The notes beneath the pieces are model-generated. The model had not been told where the DNA came from, did not search any database, and worked only from the letters and a program-made list of their open reading frames with translations. A stretch of 64,000 bases of DNA, taken from the NCBI GenBank assembly GCA_963789495.1, contig CAWBLP010000004.1, positions 372,001-436,000 on the forward strand, read 5' to 3'. The position numbers and the translations under genes are program-made. Shown piece by piece: positions 52,502 to 61,518 of the stretch (position 1 is the stretch's first letter; every line of letters starts with the position of its first letter). The DNA is from CAWBLP01 sp963789495. Lineage in GTDB: Bacteria; Pseudomonadota; Alphaproteobacteria; Acetobacterales; Acetobacteraceae.

Positions 52502-53299
52502 ATGCTGAGCCGTCTGCTTCCCTGGCGCCGTCCACGCATCAATGTCATCGAGCTGCACGGACTGATCGCAACGCGCAGTGGGTCGCTGAACGCGACCTCC
52601 GCCGGGCCGCTGATCGATCGTGCCTTTCGCACTGCGTCCGGTCAGCCGGTGATCCTGGACATCGAAAGCCCTGGCGGCTCGCCGGTGCAGTCCGACCTGA
52701 TCGCAAGTTTGATCCGGCGGCGCGCTGAAAAGCACGCAGTGCGCGTGTACGCGGTCATCCGCGAGGTGGGCGCCTCGGGCGGTTATTGGCTCGCCTGCGC
52801 GGCCGACGAAATCCACGCCAATGCGATGAGCATCGTGGGATCGATCGGGGTGCGGGGCGGCGGCTTCGGTGTGGCCGATCTGTTGGCGCGGTTCGGGGTG
52901 GAACATCGGCTGTACACCGCCGGCGCCAACAAGGCGCGGTTCGATCCGTTCAGTCCCGAACGCCCGGAGGACGTGGCCTTCGCGCGCGCGATGCTCGATG
53001 CGCTGCACACGCGGTTCAAGGAGTGGGTACGCGGCCGACGCGGCGTTCGGCTGACGGGCGAGGATGCTGCCGTGTTCGACGGCAGCTTCATGTTGGGCGA
53101 GCGGGCGCTGGAACTGGGTTTGATCGACGGATTGAACGATCTGGATGGTCTGGTACGTCAGCTTGGCGGAGATCGCGCGGTGGCACGCCGCTTTGCGCCA
53201 CGCCGCCGCGGCCTGCTGCGCCGCCTGCCGCGGGTGGCTGTGGATAGCGTTGTAGATGCGCTGGAAGAACGAGCCTGGCGGGCGCATCTGCCGAGATAG
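52502..53299 (+). CDS. S49-family (SppA-like) serine peptidase
   Basis: A 265-residue member of the signal peptide peptidase/SohB group. The oxyanion and substrate segment is ILDIESPGGSPVQSDLI. The nucleophile Ser lies in EVGASGGYWLACAAD, and the general-base Lys in YTAGANKARFDPFSPE. It has no clear N-terminal membrane anchor (MLSRLLPWRRPRINVIEL), unlike SppA, so it resembles the short cytoplasmic or peripheral homologues. The C-terminus is arginine-rich (RRRGLLRRLPR). Its role may be degradation of membrane-released peptides. Confidence 0.9.
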   Translation: MLSRLLPWRRPRINVIELHGLIATRSGSLNATSAGPLIDRAFRTASGQPVILDIESPGGSPVQSDLIASLIRRRAEKHAVRVYAVIREVGASGGYWLACAADEIHANAMSIVGSIGVRGGGFGVADLLARFGVEHRLYTAGANKARFDPFSPERPEDVAFARAMLDALHTRFKEWVRGRRGVRLTGEDAAVFDGSFMLGERALELGLIDGLNDLDGLVRQLGGDRAVARRFAPRRRGLLRRLPRVAVDSVVDALEERAWRAHLPR

Positions 53300-53377
53300 G
53301 CCGCCGCACCGGCGATGCGACGGCATTGGTGGTCTGGACGGCTGTGGATCGGACATGCGAGCAGACTACGTCCCGTC

Positions 53378-53565
53378 CCTGCGCACTTTCCGTTTTGGCT
53401 GGGCCTGACCCGACTATTTCCACCGGAACGATCGGGTCGCGCGGTACGCGGTGCATGCTAGCGGGGGTAGATGGCCGGGTCAGGTCCCGGCCATGACGGG
53501 AAGTGTGCAGCGAGGAGACGCATGCAGTTCGGCTGCGGCATTTTGCTCTGGCTCAACATCGGATC
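53378..53565. repeat. Long inverted-repeat (REP/MITE-like) element, copy B
   Basis: The outer arms CTGCGCACTTTCCGT (53380-53394) and ACGGGAAGTGTGCAG (53496-53510) are inverted copies with few mismatches. They flank TGGGCCTGACCCGAC on the left and ATGGCCGGGTCAGGTCCCGGCCATG on the right. The spacer (CCACCGGAACGATCGGGTCGCG...GGGGGTAGATGG) matches that of copy A near 1 kb, and so does the right flank (GCATGCAGTTCG, TTTTGCTCTGGCTC). It has no coding capacity. Confidence 0.7.
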
Positions 53566-53597
53566 CATCCGTCGGCATCGGAACGCCAGGTTCGCTC

Positions 53598-54881
53598 TTA
53601 CGCGCGTTCCTGTCCGGGCGCCGTCGCACGAAGTGTCGCCTCGTCGGTCTCCAGCCCCTCCAGTGCCCTGCCGTGCGTCTCCGGCAGCATGGTCAACGCA
53701 ATGACCATCAGCATGTAGGCAATGAAGGCAAACACAGCGATCGCGATGGCAAGCGACATCTGGTTGGCAAGAAAGCCGACCAATGCAGGGAACAATGCAC
53801 CAATGCCTCGTCCCGCGTTGTAGCAGAAGCCCTGGGCCGTGCCGCGCACCTCGGTTGGGAACAGTTCGGTCATGAACGGACCCATGGGGGGCCACATCAT
53901 GTAGAGGATGAAGCCGAGGGGCAGGCCGAGCCAGAGCATGGCTTCATTGCTGATCGGGGCGAGCACATAGACCAAGGTCAGAACGATCGAGCCGATCGCC
54001 GAGATAAGGAATGTCGCCTTACGACCAATCGAGTCGGCGAGGAATGCGCCGGTGATGAAGCCGAACAACGCCCCGAGGATATGCAACATGAGATAGCCGC
54101 CGGTGGATACCGCCGGCAGGTGACGCACGGTCCGCAGATAGGTTGGCAGCCAAACTGAGAGTGCGTAGCTGCCACCTTGGGCACCGGTCACCATCAGGAC
54201 AACGCGCCACGTCGTGCTCAGGTAGGGCGGACGCAGCGCCGAGAACAGGTGAGAGAAACCGATATCGCTGGCGGCACCACGCTTGTTGAAGATTTCCGCG
54301 TCCTTGATATGCCTGCGGATCCAGACCACCATCAACGCCGGCAGCAGGCCGAGGCAGAACAGAATGCGCCACGCATAATCGGCCGGGAACAGCCAGAACA
54401 ACGCCGTGTACAGGATCGCGGCGGCGCCCCAGCCAACGGCCCAACCGGTCTGCACCAGACCGACGGCGCGACCGCGGTAGCGATCGCGGATCACTTCGCC
54501 CATCAGCACGGCACCGGCTGCCCACTCGCCGCCGAACCCAAGACCCTGCAGCGCCCGACAGATGAAAAGCTGATCGAAGTTCTGTGTCAGGCCGCAGAGA
54601 AAAGTGAAGAACGCGTACCATAGCACGGTGATCTGCAGCACCCGGACGCGGCCGAAGCGATCGCTCAGCGTGCCGGCGAACCAGCCACCGAATGCCGAGA
54701 CCAGCAGGGTGATGGTGCCCAACACACCGGCTTCGCCCTTGGATATCGACCAGGTTGCCAGCAGTGTCGGGATGACGAAACTGAAAATCTGCACGTCAAG
54801 CGCATCGAGCGACCAGCCGCCGAAGCACGCGACCATGGTTCGCCGTTCCTTCGTGGTCAGATCAGAGAACCATGCCAACAT
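53598..54881 (-). CDS. MFS transporter (sugar/aromatic acid:proton symporter type)
   Basis: A 427-residue secondary transporter with twelve membrane segments. The family signature between helices 2 and 3 is GTLSDRFGRVRVL, and its echo in the second half is GAFLADSIGRKATF. FICRALQGLGFGGEWAAGAV and PTEVRGTAQGFCYNAGRG are typical of the sialic-acid/aromatic-acid symporter group. Asp in WSLDALDVQIFSF (helix 1) is the expected proton site of that group. The start at 54881 follows GGGAGGTGCAC. No catabolic partner is directly coupled, so the substrate is unknown. Confidence 0.9.
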   Translation of the reverse strand: MLAWFSDLTTKERRTMVACFGGWSLDALDVQIFSFVIPTLLATWSISKGEAGVLGTITLLVSAFGGWFAGTLSDRFGRVRVLQITVLWYAFFTFLCGLTQNFDQLFICRALQGLGFGGEWAAGAVLMGEVIRDRYRGRAVGLVQTGWAVGWGAAAILYTALFWLFPADYAWRILFCLGLLPALMVVWIRRHIKDAEIFNKRGAASDIGFSHLFSALRPPYLSTTWRVVLMVTGAQGGSYALSVWLPTYLRTVRHLPAVSTGGYLMLHILGALFGFITGAFLADSIGRKATFLISAIGSIVLTLVYVLAPISNEAMLWLGLPLGFILYMMWPPMGPFMTELFPTEVRGTAQGFCYNAGRGIGALFPALVGFLANQMSLAIAIAVFAFIAYMLMVIALTMLPETHGRALEGLETDEATLRATAPGQERA

Positions 54882-55018
54882 GTGCACCTCCCGATTGATC
54901 GCCCGATCAGAATTCGGACACAACTATCGGCCCCGATCGGCACAAGGGAACCAGGGTAACGCGCGACTCGCAGTAACGTGTTGCCGGCGCACAGACTAGT
55001 GTGATGGGCCGCTGGCAG

Positions 55019-55051
55019 GACGACGCGCGGAGTTATTCGCCGCGCGTCGTC
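55019..55051 (-). terminator. Terminator-like hairpin after the SDR gene
   Basis: GACGACGCGCGG and CCGCGCGTCGTC form a perfect 12-bp stem over a nine-base loop, ten bases beyond the SDR stop on the minus strand. There is no T-run, so it may stabilise the mRNA end and not terminate by itself. Confidence 0.55.
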
Positions 55052-55060
55052 ATGACGGGA

Positions 55061-55807
55061 TCAGCCGCGGCCGATGAACGGCATCTTGGTCGCCATGATG
55101 GTGACGAACTGTACGTTGGATTCCAGCGGCAGGTTGGCCATGAACAGGATTTGCCGGCCGACATCGTTCACGTCCATCCGCGCCTCCGGCACCACCTGGC
55201 CATTGGGCTGCATCTGGCCGGCACTGGACCGGGCGGTCATCGGCGTGGCGGCATTGCCGATGTCGATCTGGCCGGAGCAGATGTCGAACTCCCGCCCGTC
55301 CAGCGCGATCGACCGGGTCAGGCCGGTGACCGCATGTTTGGTGGAGGTATAGGCCACCGAACCGGGCCGCGGCACATGCGCGGAGATCGAACCATTATTG
55401 ATGATGCGCCCGCCGCGTGGTGTCTGGTCGCGCATCATGCGGAATGCGGCGTTGGCGCACAGGAACATCGCGTTCAGGTTCACCTGCACGACCTTCAGCC
55501 ACATCTCGTAAGTGAAGTCGCCGAAATTCGTGCTGGGCACATTGCCGCCGGCATTGTTGAACAGCATGTCCAAATGGCCGAATTCCGACTTCACCTGTGC
55601 GAACAGCGCGGCGACCTGATCGGGGTCGGTCACGTCGGTCGGTGCCACCAGCGCACGGCCGGCGGTCTTCATGCCGGCGGTCTCTTCCAGAGCATCCTTG
55701 CGACGGCCGGCCAGTGCGACGGACCAGCCGTCATTCATCAGCGCCAGTGCCGATGCTCGGCCGATGCCGCTGCCAGCGCCGGTGATTACGGCCACACGGT
55801 CTGCCAT
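55061..55807 (-). CDS. SDR-family oxidoreductase
   Basis: A 248-residue classical short-chain dehydrogenase. AVITGAGSGIGRASALAL is the NAD(P) glycine motif, MLFNNAGGNVPSTNF the NNAG motif, RIINNGSISAHVPRPGSVAYTSTKHAV the Ser-Tyr-Lys catalytic set. The C-terminus is MATKMPFIGRG. It diverges from the Gfo/Idh/MocA pair. The NADP preference is suggested by AGRRKDAL, where the basic residues follow the second strand. Its substrate is unknown. Confidence 0.9.
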   Translation of the reverse strand: MADRVAVITGAGSGIGRASALALMNDGWSVALAGRRKDALEETAGMKTAGRALVAPTDVTDPDQVAALFAQVKSEFGHLDMLFNNAGGNVPSTNFGDFTYEMWLKVVQVNLNAMFLCANAAFRMMRDQTPRGGRIINNGSISAHVPRPGSVAYTSTKHAVTGLTRSIALDGREFDICSGQIDIGNAATPMTARSSAGQMQPNGQVVPEARMDVNDVGRQILFMANLPLESNVQFVTIMATKMPFIGRG

Positions 55808-55992
55808 GGTGCCTCTCCCCCATCAGGTTCATGTTGCTGGCGGCATTCTGGACCTCGGTTGCGAAGCAGGGAAGATGGTGCGAGCCTGCGAGGCACAAAC
55901 GCTTCAGAATTCCACCGTATCACCGGCGACGGCCGGGAGGACTGCGGGATCATGTCGAGGCACGACCTGAACGTGGAGGGAGGAGACCCGCA

Positions 55993-57003
55993 ATGCCGCG
56001 TTTTGCCGCGCTCGGACTGGACCACCGCCACATCTACGACCTGACGCAGGGCCTGTTGGACGCCGGCGCGGAGTGTGTCGGCTATAATCCTGATACGACC
56101 GATCCGCGCGTTCTGGCGGGATTTCAGAAGCGCTTCCCTGCTGTGCCGGCGGTGGCGACGCAGCGCCTGTTGGACGACCCCACCATCGATTTCGTGGTGA
56201 TCGCCTCGGTGCCGCGTGACCGGGCTGATCTCGCGATTGCCGCCATGCAGCGCGGCAAGGACGTCATGGTGGACAAGCCAGGCGTCACCACCTTTGATCA
56301 TCTGGCCACGATCCAACGCGCCGTTGCCGATACGGGCCGCATCTGGTCGATCGCACTCGGCCGGCTGGCCTCGTCTGCAACGCAGGAAGCGCTGCGGGTC
56401 GTGCGCTCGGGGGAAATCGGCCGGCTGGTGCATACCACAACGCTGGCGCCGCATCGGCTGAACCGCGCGCTGCGCCCCGCCTGGTTCTTCGACCAGCCGG
56501 CCTATGGCGGCATCATCAACGACATTGGTGTGCACGCCATCGATCAGTTCCTGGCATTCGCCGAGGCGACCGACGCCGAGATCGTGCAGAGTACGGTGAG
56601 TGCATTCGGCACGGAACCAGATGGGTTCGAGGATTTTGCCGAACTGATGCTGGCGACACCGAGCGTGCGCGGTTATGTGCGATTGGACTGGTTCACGCCG
56701 GATGGCCTGCCGACCTGGGGGGACGGCCGCTTCTTCGCCGTCGGCACGGAGGGAACACTGGAACTGCGCAAGAACCTGGACATCGAAGGTCGGCCCGGCG
56801 GTGACCACCTGTTCGTCGCCAACCGCAACGGCACGCGCTACGTCGACTGCAGCACACTGTCGGTGGACTACTATCGCGGATTCCTTTCCGACATCGCGGA
56901 TCGTACCCAGAGCATGATGCCACAGGCGCAGGTGTTCACCGTGTGCCGCCTGGCATTGCAGGCGCAGGCACAGGCAACACGGTATGCGGTGCAACGCCGA
57001 TGA
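55993..57003 (+). CDS. Gfo/Idh/MocA-family oxidoreductase (first of pair)
   Basis: A 336-residue NAD(P)-dependent dehydrogenase acting on sugars or cyclitols. The N-terminal fold is RFAALGLDHRHIYDLTQGLL with an atypical first loop (LGLDHRH in place of G-x-G-x-x-G). The conserved cofactor/catalytic E-K-P position reads MVDKPGVTTFDHL, with Asp for Glu. The C-terminal domain has GGIINDIGVHAIDQFLAFA, the usual G-G-x-x-x-D-x-G-x-H signature. The start at 55993 follows GGGAGGAGACCCGCA. Its stop overlaps the next gene's ATG. Confidence 0.88.
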   Translation: MPRFAALGLDHRHIYDLTQGLLDAGAECVGYNPDTTDPRVLAGFQKRFPAVPAVATQRLLDDPTIDFVVIASVPRDRADLAIAAMQRGKDVMVDKPGVTTFDHLATIQRAVADTGRIWSIALGRLASSATQEALRVVRSGEIGRLVHTTTLAPHRLNRALRPAWFFDQPAYGGIINDIGVHAIDQFLAFAEATDAEIVQSTVSAFGTEPDGFEDFAELMLATPSVRGYVRLDWFTPDGLPTWGDGRFFAVGTEGTLELRKNLDIEGRPGGDHLFVANRNGTRYVDCSTLSVDYYRGFLSDIADRTQSMMPQAQVFTVCRLALQAQAQATRYAVQRR

Positions 57004-57992
57004 TCGGCATCGCGGTTATCGGCCTTGGCAACGCACTGGAGCCGCACGCGAAAAGCCTGCTGGACCTGAAGGACCGGGTTCGCGTGATCTGGGCAGCGTC
57101 GTTGCATGACAGCCGGCTGCAAGCCGCGGCGCAGTACGGCTTTCCCGTCACCACGGATGTCGAGGCCGCATTGCGTGACCCGGCGGTGGATGCGGTGATG
57201 GTGCTGACGCCGGCCAACGCCCACCTCCCCATCGCCGAGACCGCGTTTGCCCTTGGCAAGCATGTGCTGTGCGAGAAGCCATTGGAAGCATCCGTGGCAC
57301 GTGCCGAACGCCTGATCGCCGCAGGCCGCGCCGCCAACCGCAAGCTCGGCACCGTGCTGCAACTGCGCTTCCGCGCCGGCAGCCAGCGACTGAAACAGGC
57401 GCTCGATCAGGGCGCATTGGGAAAGATCCAGGCGGCATCCATGTCGGTGCCGTGGTGGCGTCCCCAGGCCTACTATGACGAACCCGGCCGCGGCGTGAAG
57501 TCGCGCGACGGCGGCGGCGTCTTGATGACGCAGGCGATCCACACGCTGGACCTGTTCCGCTGGTGCCTGGGCGTACGCAGCGTGGAAGCAGCGCAAGTCT
57601 GCACCACGGACCTGCATCGGATGGAAACGGAAGACTATGCTGCGGCGCTGGTCCGGCTCGCGAACGGAGCGCCCGGCACGATCATGGCAACGGTGTCCGC
57701 GTTTCCCGGCAGCACGGAATGGATCGCGGTGATCGGCTCACAGGGCACCGCCAGGCTGGAAGGCGGCAGTCTGCGTCTGTCATTCCTGGATGGACGCGAG
57801 GAGGTGCTCGCCGATGACAGCGGTTCCGGCAGTGGCGCCAACCTGATGGGATTCTCGCACGAGCCGCACAAAGCGGTGCTGCGCGACTTCCTGGACGCGA
57901 TCGAGCAGGATCGCGATCCGGCGATCCCAGGCGAAGAGGCGCTTGCGACACAGCGTCTGATCGACGACATCCTGACCAAAGGGGGACACTGA
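57000..57992 (+). CDS. Gfo/Idh/MocA-family oxidoreductase (second of pair)
   Basis: A 330-residue paralogue with canonical motifs: IAVIGLGNALEPHAKSLLD, HVLCEKPLEASVARAERLI (the E-K-P triad) and GGGVLMTQAIHTLDLFRWCL (the substrate-side His/Asp block). The ATG at 57000 overlaps the previous stop by four bases. The two enzymes probably act in one pathway, for example sequential oxidation of an inositol or sugar. cinA-like follows three bases after its stop. Confidence 0.9.
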   Translation: MIGIAVIGLGNALEPHAKSLLDLKDRVRVIWAASLHDSRLQAAAQYGFPVTTDVEAALRDPAVDAVMVLTPANAHLPIAETAFALGKHVLCEKPLEASVARAERLIAAGRAANRKLGTVLQLRFRAGSQRLKQALDQGALGKIQAASMSVPWWRPQAYYDEPGRGVKSRDGGGVLMTQAIHTLDLFRWCLGVRSVEAAQVCTTDLHRMETEDYAAALVRLANGAPGTIMATVSAFPGSTEWIAVIGSQGTARLEGGSLRLSFLDGREEVLADDSGSGSGANLMGFSHEPHKAVLRDFLDAIEQDRDPAIPGEEALATQRLIDDILTKGGH

Positions 57993-57994
57993 TC

Positions 57995-58480
57995 ATGCAA
58001 GAGCTGCTGCCGCTGGCGGAGCAACTCGGCGCCAGACTGAAACAACGCGGCGAGACGATTGCGATCGCCGAATCCTCGACCGGCGGGCTGATTTCCGCGG
58101 CCCTGCTCTCGGTGGGCGGCGCATCTGCCTATTTTCGCGGCGGCAGCGTGATCTACACCGCCTATGCCCGCGCCGGTTTCCTGGACATTCCCAATCCGTT
58201 GCCGGCACCGATCGAACGCGCTTCGACCGAACCCTATGCCATGCTGCTCGCCGACACCGTGCGTGCGCGACTGGACGCCACCTGGGGATTGGGTGAGACC
58301 GGCGCGACCGGGCCCACCGGCAACCGCTACGGCGACGCGGCCGGCCACACCTGCATCGCCGTGACCGGCCCCAGCTTCTCGCGCGCCGTGACGCTGGAGA
58401 CCGGCAATGCCGACCGCGTGGCCAACATGCGCGCGTTCAGCATGCGCGCGCTGGAACTGCTGGTCGAAGCGCTGGACTGA
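57995..58480 (+). CDS. CinA-family nicotinamide-nucleotide amidohydrolase
   Basis: A 161-residue protein equal to the C-terminal deamidase domain of CinA (PncC), which converts NMN to NaMN in NAD recycling. IAIAESSTGGLISAALLSV holds the conserved catalytic Ser-Thr-Gly-Gly, and GETGATGPTGNRYGDAAGH the A-x-P-GN block. Most homologues read S-C-T-G-G, but here the second residue is Ser (ESSTGG). It starts three bases after the stop of the preceding dehydrogenase gene and belongs to that operon. Confidence 0.88.
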   Translation: MQELLPLAEQLGARLKQRGETIAIAESSTGGLISAALLSVGGASAYFRGGSVIYTAYARAGFLDIPNPLPAPIERASTEPYAMLLADTVRARLDATWGLGETGATGPTGNRYGDAAGHTCIAVTGPSFSRAVTLETGNADRVANMRAFSMRALELLVEALD

Positions 58481-58489
58481 GGATGACGC

Positions 58490-58792
58490 TCAAGGCTGCG
58501 GACCGTCATAGCCTTCGATGATGAGCAGGTCCGCCTCGCCGTGCCCGTCGCGCAGAGCCTTTGCCGCCTGATACTCCGGCAAATCGTAACAGGCCTTCGC
58601 GGTCGCGTAGTCCGGGAACTCCAGCACGATGTTGCGTGCGCGCGATCGGCCTTCCGGCGCCTCGAAGGCACCACCGCGGACCACGAATCGTGCACCGAAC
58701 TTGCGGAAGGCTTCAGCGTTGGCGGCGACGTAGCGTTGATAGCCGACCGGATCGCTGACATCGACATGTGCGATCCAATATCCCTTTGCCAT
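58490..58792 (-). CDS. DUF1330 family protein
   Basis: A 100-residue protein of the dimeric alpha/beta-barrel DUF1330 family, function unknown. The blocks are GYWIAHVDVSDPVGYQRYVA, RFVVRGGAFEAPEGRSRARN and IVLEFPDYATAKACYDLPEY. The length matches the family. The ATG at 58792 follows AAAAGGAGACTCAGC. It is 14 bp downstream of the SGNH hydrolase gene on the same strand, so they are probably co-transcribed. Confidence 0.9.
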   Translation of the reverse strand: MAKGYWIAHVDVSDPVGYQRYVAANAEAFRKFGARFVVRGGAFEAPEGRSRARNIVLEFPDYATAKACYDLPEYQAAKALRDGHGEADLLIIEGYDGPQP

Positions 58793-58806
58793 GCTGAGTC
58801 TCCTTT

Positions 58807-59580
58807 TTATCGATGCACGTGGTCGCCGAACATCCGGGCCAGCGTTGGCTCGATCGCCTCGGCAAGCAAGGCTTGGCCTTGCGCGGTGGGATGCAACGGC
58901 GGCTCCGGCGGGCTGAGTTTCGGATCATAGAACAAGTCGCGATCCAGCCTGCCATTGCGCATGAAGACAGAGGTCACATCCAGAAAGGTCACGTTCCCAC
59001 CGGCAGAATGCCGCTCGGCCAACCTGTGATTGACCTCCCGCGTCGTCTCCGAGGCCCAGGGCGAACGCTCGCTCGGCAAAATGCCAAGCAACAGCACCTT
59101 GGTCTTGGGCAGGCGACGATGCAGCTCCTGCAGGATCGTTTCGATACCTTGCAGTGTGTCATCCGCCGACCAGTGCAGATGCCCGAGATTGTTGGCGCCG
59201 ATCAGCACAACGGCAAGCTTTGGGTCGATCCCCGACACCTCCCCGTGGTCGATCCGCCATAGCAGGCTGGCCGTGGTATCGCCGATGAATCCCAGGTTCA
59301 CCGCGTTGCGGTCGCCATAGAAGCGTTGCCACACCGGAGCAAAATCCTTCCAGGCCGGCGGGCCGTGCTTTTCCCAGTTCTGCGTGATGGAATCGCCGAG
59401 GAAGATCAGCGCCGGTGGATGGGCACGCAACTCGGCCTGCTTGGCTTCGAACCGCATGCGCCACCAATGTAGATCCATGCGGCCGATCGGAATTGCAGCC
59501 AGCACCGTGCGGGCATCGGCGGCGGGTTGCGGCAGTGCGAGCAGGGCAGCCAGGCCCAGAACGGCAAGAGAACGGCGCAT
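58807..59580 (-). CDS. SGNH/GDSL-family hydrolase, exported
   Basis: A 257-residue esterase/lipase-like enzyme with a signal peptide (RRSLAVLGLAALLALPQPAA). The nucleophile block is IFLGDSITQNWEKHG, the oxyanion Gly is in NLGFIGDTTASLLWR, and the Asn block is VVLIGANNLGHLH. The final His is in PPLHPTAQGQALL. The usual Asp three residues before that His is Pro, so the catalytic diad may be Ser-His. The start at ATG 59580 fits the signal peptide. The upstream extension to 59721 reads as non-protein sequence. It precedes the DUF1330 gene. Confidence 0.85.
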   Translation of the reverse strand: MRRSLAVLGLAALLALPQPAADARTVLAAIPIGRMDLHWWRMRFEAKQAELRAHPPALIFLGDSITQNWEKHGPPAWKDFAPVWQRFYGDRNAVNLGFIGDTTASLLWRIDHGEVSGIDPKLAVVLIGANNLGHLHWSADDTLQGIETILQELHRRLPKTKVLLLGILPSERSPWASETTREVNHRLAERHSAGGNVTFLDVTSVFMRNGRLDRDLFYDPKLSPPEPPLHPTAQGQALLAEAIEPTLARMFGDHVHR

Positions 59581-59741
59581 CGATCCATCCACGAGCAGAC
59601 CATTGGCTGCATAGCGGATCGCGTCGACGCACGCACCTTGCCGCATGGTAATCTTCCGGTTGACGAGTCCGGCGCGGACTTTACGCTCCCAACCCATCCC
59701 GCCGGACCGCTCCGGCTCCACCCGGACGCCGGAGGCGTCAA

Positions 59742-60647
59742 GTGCCTATCTGGATCCCGATCACCCTGGCTGCGGCGCTGTTCCAATGCTGGCGGACGGC
59801 GCTGCAACAGAAGCTGCGGCATCTGCTGTCGGTCAATGGCGCAGGGTTCGTGCGTTATCTGTACGGTGCGCCGACGGCCCTTCTGCTGCTGCTCGTCGCA
59901 TTGCTGAGCACCGGTAGGTCCTTGCCGAGCCCCACACTGGGCTTCGTCCTGGCCTGCATTGCCGGTGGATTGTGCCAGATCCTGGCGACGAATCTGCTGA
60001 TCATGGCGTTCGGCTACCGGAATTTTGCCGTCGGCACCGCTTACTCGAAGACCGAAACGGTGCAAAGCGCGGTGGTCGCATTGATCGTGCTGCACGAGGT
60101 GCTGCGACCGGTTGCCTGGGTGGGCATCGCCATCGGGCTGTCTGGCGTGATGACCTTGTCGCTCGCGGGTCGGGGCCTGCGGCCACGCGACCTGGCGGCC
60201 GCCACCGTGCAACCCGCCGCTCTGTGTGGCCTGGGTGCCGGCTTCCTGTTCGCGCTGACCACGGTGTTCATCAAAATTGCCAACCAGGCGCTGACCGGCG
60301 GCAGCCTGTTGGTCCGGGCCTTGTTCGTCCTGGTGGTCACCAACACGCTGCAGACCCTGATGCAAGGCAGCTACCTAGCGTTGCGGGAACCTCAGGAATT
60401 GCGCAAGGCGTTCACCACGTGGCGCACCTCGTGCTGGGCCGGAACCTTGTCGGCGGCTGGTTCGGCCTGCTGGTTCACCGCCTTCGCATTGACCGATGTC
60501 GCGTTGGTGCGCTCGGTGGGACAGATTGAAATCGTGTTCACCTTGCTGTTCAGCCGGTTCTATCTGAAGGAGACGCTGAAGCGCGGCGACGTGGCCGGGC
60601 TTGCGCTGGTGGTATGCGGCGTGCTGCTGATCGTCCTTGCGAGCTAG
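59742..60647 (+). CDS. DMT-superfamily (EamA) transporter
   Basis: A 301-residue membrane protein with about ten hydrophobic helices in two EamA repeats. The first repeat is WIPITLAAALFQCWRTAL through GTAYSKTETVQSAVVALIVL. The second runs from LCGLGAGFLFALTTVFIKI to VGQIEIVFTLLFSRFYLKE. The GTG at 59742 follows GGAGGCGTCAA. Members export metabolites or amino acids. The stop is followed directly by the ABC ATPase start, so they share a transcript although the two have no known functional link. Confidence 0.85.
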   Translation: MPIWIPITLAAALFQCWRTALQQKLRHLLSVNGAGFVRYLYGAPTALLLLLVALLSTGRSLPSPTLGFVLACIAGGLCQILATNLLIMAFGYRNFAVGTAYSKTETVQSAVVALIVLHEVLRPVAWVGIAIGLSGVMTLSLAGRGLRPRDLAAATVQPAALCGLGAGFLFALTTVFIKIANQALTGGSLLVRALFVLVVTNTLQTLMQGSYLALREPQELRKAFTTWRTSCWAGTLSAAGSACWFTAFALTDVALVRSVGQIEIVFTLLFSRFYLKETLKRGDVAGLALVVCGVLLIVLAS

Positions 60648-61454
60648 GTGAGTCGAACAGGCATGCGACCGATTCTATCCGCCGAACAGGTCACCAAGAG
60701 CTTCCCGATGCCACGCGGCGAACCTGTTGTTGCGATACGCGACCTTTCACTGCATGTTCAGGAGGGAGAATTTGTCTGCCTGCTGGGTGCATCGGGCTGC
60801 GGCAAGTCGACCATGTTGAACCTGTTCGCCGGTTTCACGCAGCCCACGCAGGGCCGGGTGCTGCTGCGCGACGCTCCCATTACCCGAATCGAGCCGCGCT
60901 GCGGAATGGTGTTCCAGTCCTATGCGTTGTTTCCCTGGAAGACCGTGCAAGGAAATGTCGAGTTCGGGCTGAAGATGCAACGCGTGCCGGGTGCGGAACG
61001 GCGCCGCCGAGCAGCGCATTTCATCGAACTGGTGCATTTGAATGGTTTCGAACGTCACTATCCGGTCGAGCTCTCCGGGGGCATGCAGCAACGGGTGAGC
61101 CTGGCACGGGTTCTTGCAGCGGATCCCGACGTGCTGCTGATGGATGAGCCATTTGCTGCGCTGGATGCGATGACCCGCCAGGTGATGCAAGAGGAATTGT
61201 TGCGCATTCAGGAAGCCAGCGGCAAGACCGTCGTTTTCATCACGCACAGCATTGATGAAGCCTTGATCCTCGCGGATCGGATCGTGGTGATGTCAGCGCG
61301 CCCCGGCCGTGTGAAGACGATCTTGGAGAATGCGCTGCCGCGGCCTCGGCACGTGGATGTACAGCTATCGGTTGAGTATGCGCAGTTGAAAGCCGCGGTC
61401 TGGGCCTTGGTGGAAAGCGAAGTGCGCCGGCATGGCGCGGCCGTCCACGCATAG
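60648..61454 (+). CDS. Nitrate/sulfonate/taurine-type ABC transporter ATP-binding protein
   Basis: A 268-residue SsuB/TauB-like ATPase: Walker A LLGASGCGKSTML, Q-loop MVFQSYALFPWKTV, signature LSGGMQQRVSLARVLAADP, Walker B VLLMDEPFAALDAMT, switch His VVFITHSIDEAL. The start is GTG 60648 directly at the preceding stop; ATG 60663 is the alternative. No permease or binding protein gene is near, so this ATPase is an orphan, perhaps sharing a permease encoded elsewhere. The next gene is a flavin monooxygenase of the sort used in sulfonate metabolism, but the link is only suggestive. Confidence 0.88.
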   Translation: MSRTGMRPILSAEQVTKSFPMPRGEPVVAIRDLSLHVQEGEFVCLLGASGCGKSTMLNLFAGFTQPTQGRVLLRDAPITRIEPRCGMVFQSYALFPWKTVQGNVEFGLKMQRVPGAERRRRAAHFIELVHLNGFERHYPVELSGGMQQRVSLARVLAADPDVLLMDEPFAALDAMTRQVMQEELLRIQEASGKTVVFITHSIDEALILADRIVVMSARPGRVKTILENALPRPRHVDVQLSVEYAQLKAAVWALVESEVRRHGAAVHA

Positions 61455-61518
61455 CCGGCCAAGCTTGACCCACCTGATATGCTCTGCAACGCTTTCCTGA
61501 AAGCAAGCAGGAAGCGCC

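Noticed and set aside
55019..55051. Attachment site or integrase target
   Set aside because: The perfect 12-bp inverted repeat has no integrase gene or tRNA nearby and sits where a transcript end is expected.
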